A DNA stretch of 64,000 nucleotides from Coenobita brevimanus (taxonomy: Eukaryota; Arthropoda; Malacostraca; Decapoda; Coenobitidae), in the NCBI GenBank assembly GCA_032717465.1, contig CM064666.1, positions 20,913,732-20,977,731 on the forward strand, given 5' to 3'. Under the pieces are notes generated by a model. That model saw only the letters and a program-made list of their open reading frames with translations, did not search any database and was not told the DNA's origin. Numbering within the stretch: position 1 is the first letter of the stretch; every line of letters begins with the position of its first letter. Shown in pieces: positions 1 to 8,946 of this stretch. Position numbers and translations under genes: made by a program.

Positions 1-179
1 TGCACTCCCTTGCAAGCCGCAGAAAAGGTCTAGGAAGCTGGGATTTGCACTGTTAGGTGTGTCTGAACTTCCTCTTTCAATATGGCAAGGAAAAAATTAA
101 ATTTTCGAAACTTCAGAAAATGGCCCAGGCGACACTCACAGGCACAAGTAAAATTCCAGACTTACGGCCACGGAAGGGT
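1..179. other. No recognisable feature
   Basis: Unique-looking sequence at the window edge with no coding signal I can support. A short open frame from 82 runs into the decayed RT fragment and is not a gene. Confidence 0.5.
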
Positions 180-779
180 TAATGGGTACTCCTGTGGAAG
201 ATTTTGTCAGGCTGATAGGTGTAAGAACTTTTTTGATGCATTAGAAACAAGATTATTTTTACCCCAGTCAGAGATACGAGTCAAGTCAGACATTAGGTGT
301 GCCATAACCTCATCCCTTGTTTGTTGAAGTAACTGCTGAGATGGACGTTGTGAGAAACGAATGGAAAGGTGAAGGGTGGAATCATCAGCATATGAGTGGA
401 TAGGGTTAGATGTACAGCTCTGAGGAACACCACTGTTGATAGATTTAGAAGAATGGTGGCCATCTACAACAGCATCTATAGAACGACCAGAAACAAAGCT
501 ATAGATGAATGCATAGATAGAAGGATAGAAACTGTAAGGGGACAGTTTGGAAATTAAAGCCATATGCCAGACTCGATAGAAAGCCTTTGAGATATCAAAG
601 CTTTTGCCAAAGCCCCGAAAGGAGGATGACCAGGAGTCTGAAAGGTAGGTGAGAATATTAACAGTGGAGTGTCCTTGACAGAACCCATAGTGACGATCAG
701 AAAGATGGTTGTTATAGGAAAGATGCATTAATTATTTTGTTAAGAATAGACTCTAAGACTGTTAAGACAGGATGTTAAA
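180..779 (-). mobile_element. Jockey/CR1-like non-LTR fragment (C1)
   Basis: Fragment of the reverse transcriptase of the same non-LTR family as the longer copy at 1340-4510. The - strand frame 728-207 shows the RT palm start (ISKAFYRVWH), SGRSIDAVVDGHHSS and the catalytic YADDSTLHLS. About 20 residues between GVPQ and the YADD block are missing compared with 1340-4510, so this copy carries an internal deletion. Homology stops near 779 (5' side) and near 180 (3' side). It is a dead fragment with no endonuclease. The family call is from motifs seen; the clade within the Jockey/CR1/I group is not resolved. Confidence 0.8.
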
Positions 780-1020
780 GCAGTTGGGCGATACCCAACA
801 AACGTTGAACTATTGGCACAATAATGGCCCAATATTGGTTTTCCTGTACATCAAATATTTGCTCCATATTTCCAGATTCTACTGTCAGTAATGGGCCAAT
901 ATAAATCCATTATCCGTTTGCATCCCGGCCCATTAACGGCCATGTATCAATTTGATTATGGGCCAATTATTGTCTTCCATTATAGTTCCAATATCCGATA
1001 TAAATAAGATTTAAATTCAC
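780..1020. repeat. GGGCCAATAT-rich dispersed repeat, copy X
   Basis: AT-rich non-coding stretch with repeated short words such as GGCCCAATAT, GGGCCAATAT and CCAATATCCG. A similar stretch lies at 5690-5970, with matching words in similar order (GGGCCAATA, then a CCGATATAAA or CCGTTATAAA-like word). Both abut fragments of the same non-LTR family, so this may be part of an unknown repeat that received them. The two copies are strongly diverged and I cannot define ends. Confidence 0.35.
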
Positions 1021-1156
1021 GTTCTTCATGGAACTCAACCACATTTCTTCAATTTAACAAAACCGTATGATGTTAAGCCAAGCTCTCCTTATTTCCTGCA
1101 CTGGTGTCAAGCCATGATTGTCTGAAATGAGAGAATTTAAATTACTTACATAGGTG

Positions 1157-1236
1157 GGTTTCGGATCTACGGCCACACAATTCACGCGCTATCACGCTGC
1201 CCACTGCACCACAAGGGATCGATGGTTGTTTTTAAG
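1157..1236 (-). repeat. tRNA-like SINE head (Met-type appearance)
   Basis: Read on the - strand, a tRNA-like block has an A-box-like TGGTGCAGTGGGCAGCG followed about 40 nt later by a B-box-like GATCCGAAACCC. The A-box region resembles metazoan initiator/elongator Met or Ile tRNAs (knowledge). No full cloverleaf can be drawn, so it is not a working tRNA gene. A (TA)n array lies on its 5' side. It may be a decayed SINE or a tRNA pseudogene. Confidence 0.45.
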
Positions 1237-1249
1237 AATTTTATAGCCC

Positions 1250-1253
<4 letters not shown>

Positions 1254-1328
<75 letters not shown>
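1254..1328. repeat. (TA)n microsatellite
   Basis: About 37 uninterrupted TA units. It directly follows the 3' UTR of the - strand non-LTR copy C2, so it may have begun as that copy's 3' tail. Confidence 0.95.
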
Positions 1329-1331
<3 letters not shown>

Positions 1332-1422
1332 AGGAAGAAGGAACCAAAGGTCATGAGCCCGCAATAAGAGTTCCCTCCAAGAGAAAAACAAAATACAAGA
1401 GAGAGCCAAATTCAAGATCCAT

Positions 1423-2620
1423 TCATTTCGAGATGCCTGGACACACTGCGTTTGAAAGACTGGAGATCATAGGCAGCAGGAAATACAGACAGAGGGAGAC
1501 AGTTCCAGAGTTGACCTGTTGCATAAATGAAGGACTGGGAGTAACGGTTAACTCTTGCATTAGAGAGTTGGACAGAAAAGGATGAGAGTTTGCTGCTAGA
1601 CGGGTGCTACGCGCCCGTCGTAGAGGTGGAGGAATGCATGCAGACAGTTCAGAGGAGCAGTGACCATTAAAGTAGCGACAGAAAAGAGATAAAGATCCAA
1701 CAGTGCGGTGAAGCGACAGAGGTTGAAGGGAGTCAGTAAGAGGAGGAGAGTTAATGAGACGAAAAGCCTTTGACTCCACCCTATTGAGAATAGCATGAGA
1801 GTTGTACTCCACACAGGGGCATATAAAACCCCTGTATAGAGTCAACAATTGTGCAGGGGTAAAGAAAGAACGGAGTCGGCTTAGCACACCCAATCTCTTG
1901 GAAGCAGATTTTACAAGAGATGTAATATGATCTTTCCAAGATAAGTCCCAAGTAAATGAAACCCCAAGAATGTTCAAGGATGATGCAGGATTAAGCTGAA
2001 TATTATTAAACATTAGTGAGTATACCTGTGGAAGATTTTGACGGGTTGATAGGTGTAAAAACTGAGTCTTAAAAACAACAAGATTACTTTTACCCCAGTC
2101 AGAGATATGAGCCAAGTCAGACATTAGGTGTGCCATAGCCTCATCCCTTGTTTGTTGAAGTAACTGCTGAGATGGGCGTTGCGGGAACCGAATGGAAAGG
2201 TGAAGGGTGGAGTCATCAGCGTATGAGTGGATAGGGTTAGATGTACAGCTTAGAAGGTCATTGATGAATAGAAGGAAGAGAGTTGGTAATAGGACAGAGC
2301 CCTGAGGAACACCACTGTTGATAGATCTAGGAGAAGAACGATGGCCGTCTACAACAGCGGCTATAGAACGACCAGAAAGGAAGCTAGCAATGTAGGCACA
2401 TATAGAGGGATAGAAACCGTAAGAAGGCAGTTTGGAAATTAAAGATTTATGCCAGACTCGATCGAAAGCCTTTGAGATGTCAAGTGCAATGGCAAAGCTT
2501 TCGCCAAAGTCCCGAAAGGAGGATGACCAGGAGTCTGAAAGGTAGGTGAGAAGATCACCAGTGGAGCGTCCCTGACGGAACCCGTACTGTCAATTAGAAA
2601 GAAGGTTGTGATAGGAAAGA
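1423..2620 (-). pseudogene. RT catalytic and C-terminal region of C2
   Basis: Continuation of the same polyprotein in shifted frames. From right to left one can read a palm start (ISKAFDRVWHKS), GVPQGSVL, HSYADDSTLHLSI (catalytic YADD), WGKSNLVVFK, the LGVSFTWDLSWKDHI thumb motif and a C-terminal stretch that stays open from 2136 to 1423. The section between 2136 and 2620 has at least one in-frame break (a TGA in place of Trp/Arg near the QYGF motif). It ends with a stop at 1423, about 95 bp before the (TA)n. Confidence 0.75.
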
Positions 2621-2624
2621 TGCC

Positions 2625-4361
2625 TTAAAATTTTTCTATTGAGAATTGACTCGAAAACTTTTGAAATACAGGACGATAGTTGGAGGGTTGGGAGTGGTCA
2701 CCCGTCTTTGGGACTGGCTGAATGAGAGCAAACTTCCAGCAAGAAGGAAAGGTACAAGTTGACAGACAAAGGCGAAAGAGTTTGCCTAGGCAGGGTGTAA
2801 GCACAGAAGCACAGTTCTTGAGAACAACAGGAGGGACTCCATCAGGCCCATATGCCTTGTTAGTATTAAAGCCTGTTATGGCAGAAAATACATCAGCTGA
2901 AGAAATTTTAATGTCAGCCGTGAGGAAGTCAGAGGCTGGAAGTGATAGAGGAACAGCACCAGAATTGTCTAAGGTGGAATTGGAGGAGAAAGTCTGTGTG
3001 AAGAGATCTGCTTTATCAGTAGAAGAAATAGAACCATCAGAGTAGAAAAGAGGAGGGAAGGATGATGAGGTAAAGTTGTTAGAAAGGTTTTTGGCAAGGT
3101 GCCAGAAGGAGCGGGAAGAATTCGAATTGGAGAGTTGAGAGCATTTAGTACGGATGAAATTATTTTTAGCAGAGCGAAGAACAGACTTAGCACAATTCCG
3201 GGCAGAAACGTAAAGATGATGTGATTCAGGGGTGGGTTGGCTCCGGTACCTTTTGTAGGCCCTCTCCTTGTTGTGGACAGCATTAGAACGAGCGTGATTA
3301 AACCAAGGCTTTCTTGTGTTAGTCAAAGGATATGAGAAAGGAATGTATGCTTCCATGCCCGAGAGAATAACCTCCGTAATGCGCAAGGCACACTCAGATG
3401 GCTCACGGCCATGGAAGCAATAATCATACCAGGGAAAATCAAAGAAGTACTGCCTGAGGGCCTCCCAATCCGCGGCTTCAAAATGCCACAGGCAACGTTT
3501 CCCTGGAGGGTCCACAGGCTGTACCAGAGTGATAGGACAGGTTAAGGTGATAAGGTTGCGATCGGAGGAGCCCAACGGAGAGAAAAGATTAACAGTGTAA
3601 GCAGAAGGATTAGTTGTAAGGAAGAGGTCAAGTATGTTGGAGCTCTCTCCAATGCAGTCTGGGATATGGGTAGGGTGCTGTGCAAGCTGCTCTAGGTCAT
3701 TAAGGATAGAAAAGATGTAGGCTTGTTCACCAGGTGGATCAGTGAAAGGAGAGGAGAGCCAAAGGTGGTGGTGAACATTGAAATCTCCTAGAATGGAGAT
3801 TTCAGAGAAAGGAGAAATGGATAGAATGTGTTCCATCGTAGAAGTAAGATAGTTGAAGAATTTTTGATAGTCAGTAGAATTAGGGGATATGTAAATAGCA
3901 CAGATATATTTAGTCAGAGAATGACAGGAAAGCCGAAGCCAGAGTGTAGAGAATTCAGAAGAATCGAGTTCAGGAACACGAGAGCAAGATAAGTCGTTGC
4001 GTATATATACACAACAGCCACCTTTGGCTTTGAAATGAGTATAGAGAAAGTAGGAGGATACAGAAAAGGGTTTGCTGTCAGTTGCCTCAGACAGCTGAGT
4101 CTCAGTTAGAAAGAGGTGAGGTTTAGAGGAGGAGAGGTGGTGCTCAACAGAGCGAAAGTTAGAGGAAAGGCCGCGAATGTTGCAGAAATGAAGAAGAAGA
4201 GAGTCAGACAGTGGTTCTAGGCACCTCGTGTCGTCACCGGGAGAGGGGCGGAAGGTGGGGGCATTTGTGGTCCCCCCCCTGGGGACTCCGAGGCTGGGTG
4301 ATGAGACGCCATTGTTTGTTTTTTGATTTTTGGAAAAGGAAGTGTAGTATGTACTGTGCAT
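2625..4361 (-). CDS. Endonuclease and RT N-terminus of C2 (578 aa, disrupted)
   Basis: An open frame of 578 codons. Residues about 55-270 form an APE-type endonuclease: HFCNIRGLSSN, the TETQLSE acidic motif, GGCCVYIRNDL, ILGDFNVHH with the catalytic Asp/Asn, and near the end the GSSDRNLITL motif, where His of the usual SDH is replaced by Arg. Residues about 350-460 are a basic linker. Residues about 500-570 begin the RT (NKAYGPDGVPPVVLKN, PVPKTGDHSQPSNYRP). In TPRT elements this protein nicks target DNA and copies the RNA (family knowledge). The frame is lost just after the NYRP block, where the next RT motif should follow; the remainder is in another frame at 1423-2620. The SDH to SDR change would probably cripple the nuclease. 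Confidence 0.8.
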   Translation of the reverse strand: MHSTYYTSFSKNQKTNNGVSSPSLGVPRGGTTNAPTFRPSPGDDTRCLEPLSDSLLLHFCNIRGLSSNFRSVEHHLSSSKPHLFLTETQLSEATDSKPFSVSSYFLYTHFKAKGGCCVYIRNDLSCSRVPELDSSEFSTLWLRLSCHSLTKYICAIYISPNSTDYQKFFNYLTSTMEHILSISPFSEISILGDFNVHHHLWLSSPFTDPPGEQAYIFSILNDLEQLAQHPTHIPDCIGESSNILDLFLTTNPSAYTVNLFSPLGSSDRNLITLTCPITLVQPVDPPGKRCLWHFEAADWEALRQYFFDFPWYDYCFHGREPSECALRITEVILSGMEAYIPFSYPLTNTRKPWFNHARSNAVHNKERAYKRYRSQPTPESHHLYVSARNCAKSVLRSAKNNFIRTKCSQLSNSNSSRSFWHLAKNLSNNFTSSSFPPLFYSDGSISSTDKADLFTQTFSSNSTLDNSGAVPLSLPASDFLTADIKISSADVFSAITGFNTNKAYGPDGVPPVVLKNCASVLTPCLGKLFRLCLSTCTFPSCWKFALIQPVPKTGDHSQPSNYRPVFQKFSSQFSIEKF

Positions 4362-4575
4362 GTAGTTTGGTGTAGATAGAGAAATTTGTATTGGAGAGCA
4401 TGCTGGCCTACTCTCTGTGTAACTGAGACACTGAAAAAGTTCGGCAAAGGGTGATGGTCAGGAATTAGTCTTGAGGGCTGATGAAACGGGAGCTCCAGCA
4501 CTCCCTGTCATCAGCTTTCCATCCACCTCGGGAGTACTGCCCTGCTCGACTGGTGCTACAGTCTACTCGTATGAA

Positions 4576-4634
<59 letters not shown>

Positions 4635-4640
4635 TGTTTA
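4576..4640. repeat. Compound (TA)n(TG)n microsatellite
   Basis: About 9 TA units followed by about 20 TG units with one interruption. It sits just upstream (element sense) of C2. Confidence 0.9.
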
Positions 4641-4649
4641 CGCTCCTCT

Positions 4650-5175
4650 CTGCCGTATATGAGGTTCTGAGGAGTGTAAATTAAATGCCTCATTAGCATA
4701 GCCTGCTTTGTACAGTTTTTTTTTTTTTTTTTCACAGCTCAATGGCAGTATAAGACAATAATAGGGCTCTAACTACATCCTGTCTATCTTCGATCGTGAC
4801 TGTCTGCATATTCTAATGCATTAGATTCTGTTATAACGCATTATTCAAGAGAGAAAGATGCCAATTTAAGTAGAAACAGCGTAGCAGAATCTATTATCCT
4901 TATAATTGAAGCAAACAGTTCCATAAAATATTAATAAAATACATATTTGCTTTTGGAATATTTTGCCATTACAAATATTGACATTTTGTTGTTCCTATAT
5001 GTGAGAATACAGTCTGTGATGAATGGTATTTAATTTTATGCATGATACTGGGTACTGATAGTAACTTTAAAGGATTAATAACACAATATTTATATCAAAT
5101 AAGCATATAGTTTCTCATATACAGTCGCTGAACAAAACTAAAAACAGGAAATATCACCATTCAAGCCCATGAAAG
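4650..5175. other. Non-coding AT-rich spacer
   Basis: No coding, tRNA-like or repeat structure recognised apart from a 17-T run near 4716. Base composition is AT-rich. Confidence 0.5.
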
Positions 5176-5179
5176 TAAG

Positions 5180-5273
5180 ATGTTATGGTGGTTAAGTGGA
5201 TAAAAGAATGATTGGCTCAGTGTGATGATGCAGGTTTAAAACCTGGGCAGTGTAATTTTTATATTTTTTTTTC

Positions 5274-5277
<4 letters not shown>
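5180..5277 (+). repeat. tRNA-like SINE fragment
   Basis: Contains an A-box-like TGGTGGTTAAGTGGATAA and, about 35 nt later, a B-box-like GGTTTAAAACC, followed by a T-rich stretch and a long (TA)n. This is the arrangement of a tRNA-derived SINE head with a simple tail. No mature tRNA fold is possible. It differs in sequence from the other tRNA-like blocks in this window. Confidence 0.45.

Positions 5278-5345
<68 letters not shown>
5278..5345. repeat. (TA)n microsatellite
   Basis: About 34 TA units. It directly abuts the 3' end of the - strand RTE fragment at 5346-5650, where a tail would be. Confidence 0.95.
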
Positions 5346-5347
<2 letters not shown>

Positions 5348-5650
5348 CCAGACGCCTCAATCCCGTTTGGGGTGGCCACAAACAAATCGCCTCCAAGTCG
5401 CCCTGTCCCCCGCCATTTCACTCCCATGCTCCCAGCTCACACACCCCTCTCTCATATACCTCTCCACCCCATCCCTCCATCTCATCCTCGGCCTCCCCCT
5501 CCCTCTTTCCCCCTCCACCTCACTCACATACACTCTCTTCGTCAGTCTTTCACCCTCCATCCTCTCCACATGGCCAAACCACCTCAGTGTGTTCCTCATA
5601 ACGCTTCCTATCACATCCACATCAACACCACAACGCTCCTTTATATCCTT
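5346..5650 (-). mobile_element. RTE-like 3'-end fragment (copy A)
   Basis: A 5'-truncated copy of the 3' end of the RTE-like family whose full copy is at 50995-54190. Frame 5620-5357 reads from MDVIGSVMRNTLRWFGHVER through GRGRPRMRWRDGVERYM to [12 protein letters not shown] and a stop. This is the conserved C-terminal tail of the RTE ORF2. TA repeats lie on both sides (5278-5345 and about 5658-5672), so the copy sits inside a microsatellite. The frame is intact over its length. Confidence 0.85.
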
Positions 5651-5689
5651 TATATCATATATATATATATATTAAGAAGTCGTCTTTAT

Positions 5690-5970
5690 GCTTATATTAC
5701 ACATGAGTGTGTACAGGTTAGCCATATCTGTTGATTTCGGTGTTTGGTTTTCACTGCTGCATATATTGTGCCAATAAAGATCCAATTCCTTAAAATCCAA
5801 TATCTTTAAGCATGTATTGGGCCAATATGGAACCAGATCATGCATGCCAATACTCTCTGATAATGTAAATCGTGCATTGGGCCGATACAATTTCATTTCC
5901 TACGTTCCATAATCCGTTATAAACATAATGAATCCAATATTTTCCAGAATCGGTCCATTACTCATATGTT
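5690..5970. repeat. GGGCCAATAT-rich dispersed repeat, copy Y
   Basis: Non-coding, AT-rich, with TTGGGCCAATATGG, TTGGGCCGATAC and ATCCGTTATAAA words that echo 780-1020. Ends undefined. It abuts the broken 3' side of copy C3. Confidence 0.35.
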
Positions 5971-7493
5971 TGTGGGGTAGTTAGAGGGTTGGGATTGGTC
6001 ACCCTTCTTTGGAACCGGCTGAATGAGAGCAAACTTCCAGCAAGAGGGAAAGGTACAAGTTAACAGACAAGGGGGGAAAGTTTACCTAGGCAGGGTTGAA
6101 GCACAGAAGCATAGTTCTTGAGGATAATGGGAGGGACCCCATCAGGCCCATATGACTTATTAGTAATGAGGACAGTGATGGCAGAAAATACATCAGCTGA
6201 AGAAATTTTAACCCGTCCCGACCCGACCGATTTTCCACCACTGACTGCCCCCAATCCTGACCAATTTTGGAAAAAAAAAAAAATTTAGCTCAAACCTCTG
6301 CTTTTGATGAGAAACAGAAAATTCATAGAGAAATCGCTCACCTGAGGTTTAAAATACTGACTACAGGTAGCAGTACCCCTTACCTTACTGGGTTTTCTAT
6401 CAGGCTGGCTCCAAAGAAAACGAGTTCTGTGGCAGGGTAACTATTCCACACCACTCATAAATGGTATTTATTTATCTATTTGGTACGAATTTATATATAG
6501 TACGAGGGTGTATTGGTTTTCACACAGTAATATAGGCAATATAAGCATTGTTTCACTCACCAAACACATCAACATACCTGACCTTTTTTGGCGACATTAC
6601 CTGATTATCATTTCTGACTGTTTCTTCCTCTAATGCTACGTAAACTTTCTCCTCCACATTGTCATCGATTGGGGAATCACTCTGGCCTTGAATTTCGTAC
6701 CATGGCACGACATGTCTTTTCTGGCCAGGTCACTGATAATGGTTGAATTGCTGAGACTTGCGTGGGGGGGGGAGGTCATGCAAGGTAAGGCATTGTCCCT
6801 GCCTGGCATCTTGTTGAGGAAGGTGTCCAGTGTATACGTACCAAAAATAACGCATGAAATTTGAAAAACGTGCAAATGACAGACCTTGCAATTGCAGCGC
6901 ATTTATATACGTCAACGGGACTCGCAGTGACAAAACGTCAACGGGACACAGCGGGTTAATGTCAGCCATGAGGAAGTCAGAGAGGGAGAAGTGATGGAGG
7001 AACAGCACTGGAATCATCTTAGGTGGAATTGGAGGAGAAAGTCTGAGCAAAGAGATCTGCATTATCAGTAGATGAAATAGCTACATTGCCTTCAGAGTAG
7101 AAAAGAGGAGGGAAGGATGATGAGGTAACGTTGTTAGAAAGGTTTTTGGCAAGGTGCCAGAAGGAGCAGGAAGAATTCGAGTTGGAGAGTTGAGAGCATT
7201 TAGTGAGGATGAAATTATTTTTAGCAGAGTGAAGAACAGACTTAGCATGATTCTGGGCAGAAACATAGAAAAGATGTGATGCAGGGGTGCATTGGCTCTG
7301 GTACCTTTTACAGGCCCTTTCCTTGTTGTGGATAGCATTAGATGAAGCACAATTAAACCAAGGCTTTCTTGCATCAATCAAAGGAGTTGAGAAAATAATG
7401 TATGTTTCCATGCCCGGGAGAATAACCTATACCTTATAATTAAAACGACATCAGATGGCTCCCCGCCGTGGAATCAATAATTATTCCAGGAAA
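5971..7493 (-). mobile_element. Jockey/CR1-like non-LTR fragment (C3), interrupted
   Basis: Covers the linker and RT N-terminus of the same family as C2 (matching C2 from about 2676 to 3445). Frame 7411-7019 reads the linker (RKPWFNCASSNAIHNKERA, SFWHLAKNLSNNVTSSS), and 6254-6060 reads NKSYGPDGVPPIILKN. The two parts are split by a piggyBac-like element in a TTAA site (6212-6955). The 3' side stops abruptly at about 5971 without RT catalytic motifs. At its 5' side it meets an inverted piece of the same family (7500-7650). Confidence 0.8.
6212..6955 (-). mobile_element. piggyBac-like non-autonomous element, copy 1 (744 bp)
   Basis: Flanked by TTAA on both sides (6208-6211 and 6956-6959), with termini CCCGTCCCGACC and, reversed, CCCGCTGTGTCCC. 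The uninterrupted sister at about 2900-2920 keeps a single TTAA, so the empty site is visible. TTAA duplication with CCC/GGG termini is the hallmark of piggyBac transposons (family knowledge). A second copy of 760 bp lies at 46470-47229. A possible remnant coding frame on the - strand (about 6800-6570) reads a short acidic segment (VEEKVYVALEEETVRND), then KKVRYVDVFGE followed by a GTGAGTG donor-like site. It has a stop upstream and no catalytic domain. Confidence 0.75.
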
Positions 7494-7499
7494 AAACAA

Positions 7500-7650
7500 G
7501 GCACCATCTCTCCTCCTCTAAACCTCACCTTCTTTTCTTAACTGAGACTCACATGTCTGAGGGAACTGACAGCAAACCCTTTTCTGTATTCTCCTACTTT
7601 CTCTATACTCATATCAAAGCCAAAGTTGGCTGTTCTGTATATGTATGCAA
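7500..7650 (+). mobile_element. Inverted endonuclease fragment of the C3 family
   Basis: About 150 bp in the opposite orientation to C3. It matches the segment of C2 around 4005-4150, encoding the start of the endonuclease (equivalent of SSSKPHLFLTETQLSE and YFLYTHFKAK). Frames are broken. The order and orientation relative to C3 fit a 5' inversion formed during insertion. It abuts the broken RT end of Gypsy family A. Confidence 0.7.
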
Positions 7651-8935
7651 AAAGTTTCTGAGGCAATGCATAGGCCAGATGGCATCAATGTAAGCTACCA
7701 TAAACCTTGCCCTTATGAAAAGTCTGTTTTCTCTTTGTCCTTCTCTGCAACCTTGACCTGATGATATCCTGCCTTCATGTCAAGGGTGGAGAACCACTTG
7801 GCACCTGACAGAGCATCCAGCATGTCATCAGTTCTTGGCAAAGGGTATGCATCCTTCACTGTCACTTCAATCAGGGCTCAATAATCCACACAGCACTTTA
7901 CTGAGCCACCGTTGTTCTGCACCAGAACCACTGCTATTGCCCAAGGACTGCTGGACTTTTCTGTCGCTCCTTGACTGTGGAGATTCTCCATCACCTCCAT
8001 TTCTTCCCTTTGGGCTGGCACCATCCTCCGTGCTGGCTGTTTAATCAGGCGGTGATCCCGGGTGTCTATGCAATGTTCCACCAGATCAGGGCACCGCAGG
8101 TCTAGGTCTCAGGTGGAAAAGACATCAGCAAAGTTTGTTAGTGGCTGCCTCAATTTCAGCACATGTGAGTCATCCAGGCATTGGCAACTCCTTGATAATA
8201 GGTCTTTTAAGTGATCTGGCAGATTCCCATCTGACTACACTCCTTTTACAGGCCTTCCTCTGATGCTACATAGGGTCCACTGCATTGGCACAGTCCCACA
8301 ATTTCTCCCTATTTGATCTTCTTTGTCTCATGGGAGAAATTGGCCACCACAACCAGCACTTCACCTATGCCTATTTCCACTAAAGTTCTCCCCACCATCT
8401 CTCTGGCCTTCGTCTTGTACCATACATCTGGCTTCACCACCCTTAGCTGTCAACTGGAGTAGTAGTTCTGATTTTGGTGGTATCACTGTAGTGTGCAGCA
8501 CCCTCACCTCACAAAGGTACGTCTCACTGCCATGATGGGTACCAACTTTCCTTGGACCTTCAGCGTCATAGAGCGGAAGTCCAGCTTACATCCCATGGAC
8601 ATCAGATAGTCCTGACCAAGAAGGCAAGGATCCTCTATGTCAGCCAGGTAGATTGGAAGCTTAGTCTCTTGCTCTGCCACTGCAATCCATCCGGACATCC
8701 AGAGATCCCCTCAGTTCGTCGTGGTGCCTAGTTTTGCCACATAGTTATTCTGATGATTCAGGCAGATACCGATGATGTAACACATCAGGCCTCACAAAAA
8801 TCTGCTCTGAAGCTGAATCAGTCACCAGAGAACACCTGTTGCCATCTATTTTTCCATCTACCTGCATGCTGCCAATTGCAGTTCTCTTGCATTTTTTGGT
8901 GGTGGGGCTACTTGTGAAAAGCCGGCTAGTGCTTG
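7651..8935 (-). pseudogene. Protease and RT remnant of Gypsy family A
   Basis: From right to left, a protease remnant reads VDGKIDGNRCSLVTDSASEQ, where the catalytic DTGA is replaced by DSAS. A piece at 8698-8504 reads IEDPCLLGQDYLMSMGCKLD, the C-terminal protease flap region. RT begins at about 8081 with RQPARR-like residues written here as LIKQPARRMVPAQREEM and SSSPWAIAVVLV, followed by CVDY, a stop, and VKDAYPLPRTDDMLDALSGA with FSTLDMKAGYHQV. The YxDD palm motif is not present because the copy ends. Several stops and frame changes make it non-functional. Confidence 0.7.
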
Positions 8936-8946
8936 CCCCTTAACAC

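Larger units (their letters stand above)
1340..4510 (-). mobile_element. Jockey/CR1-like non-LTR retrotransposon (C2), nearly full-length ORF2
   Basis: The longest single copy of this non-LTR family. Reading right to left: a start region with HFCNIRG, an apurinic-type endonuclease, a linker, a reverse transcriptase and a C-terminal region, then a 3' UTR ending at the (TA)n array at 1254-1328. The reading frame breaks near 2625 between the RT N-terminus and the catalytic part, so the copy cannot make one intact protein. No upstream ORF1 is visible before 4510, where GT/TA repeats begin. Sister copies lie at 180-779, 5971-7650 and 49005-54880. Confidence 0.85.

Noticed and set aside
5185..5260. 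Functional tRNA gene
   Set aside because: Box-like elements are present but no acceptor stem or anticodon stem pairs can be drawn, and a T-rich SINE-like tail follows.
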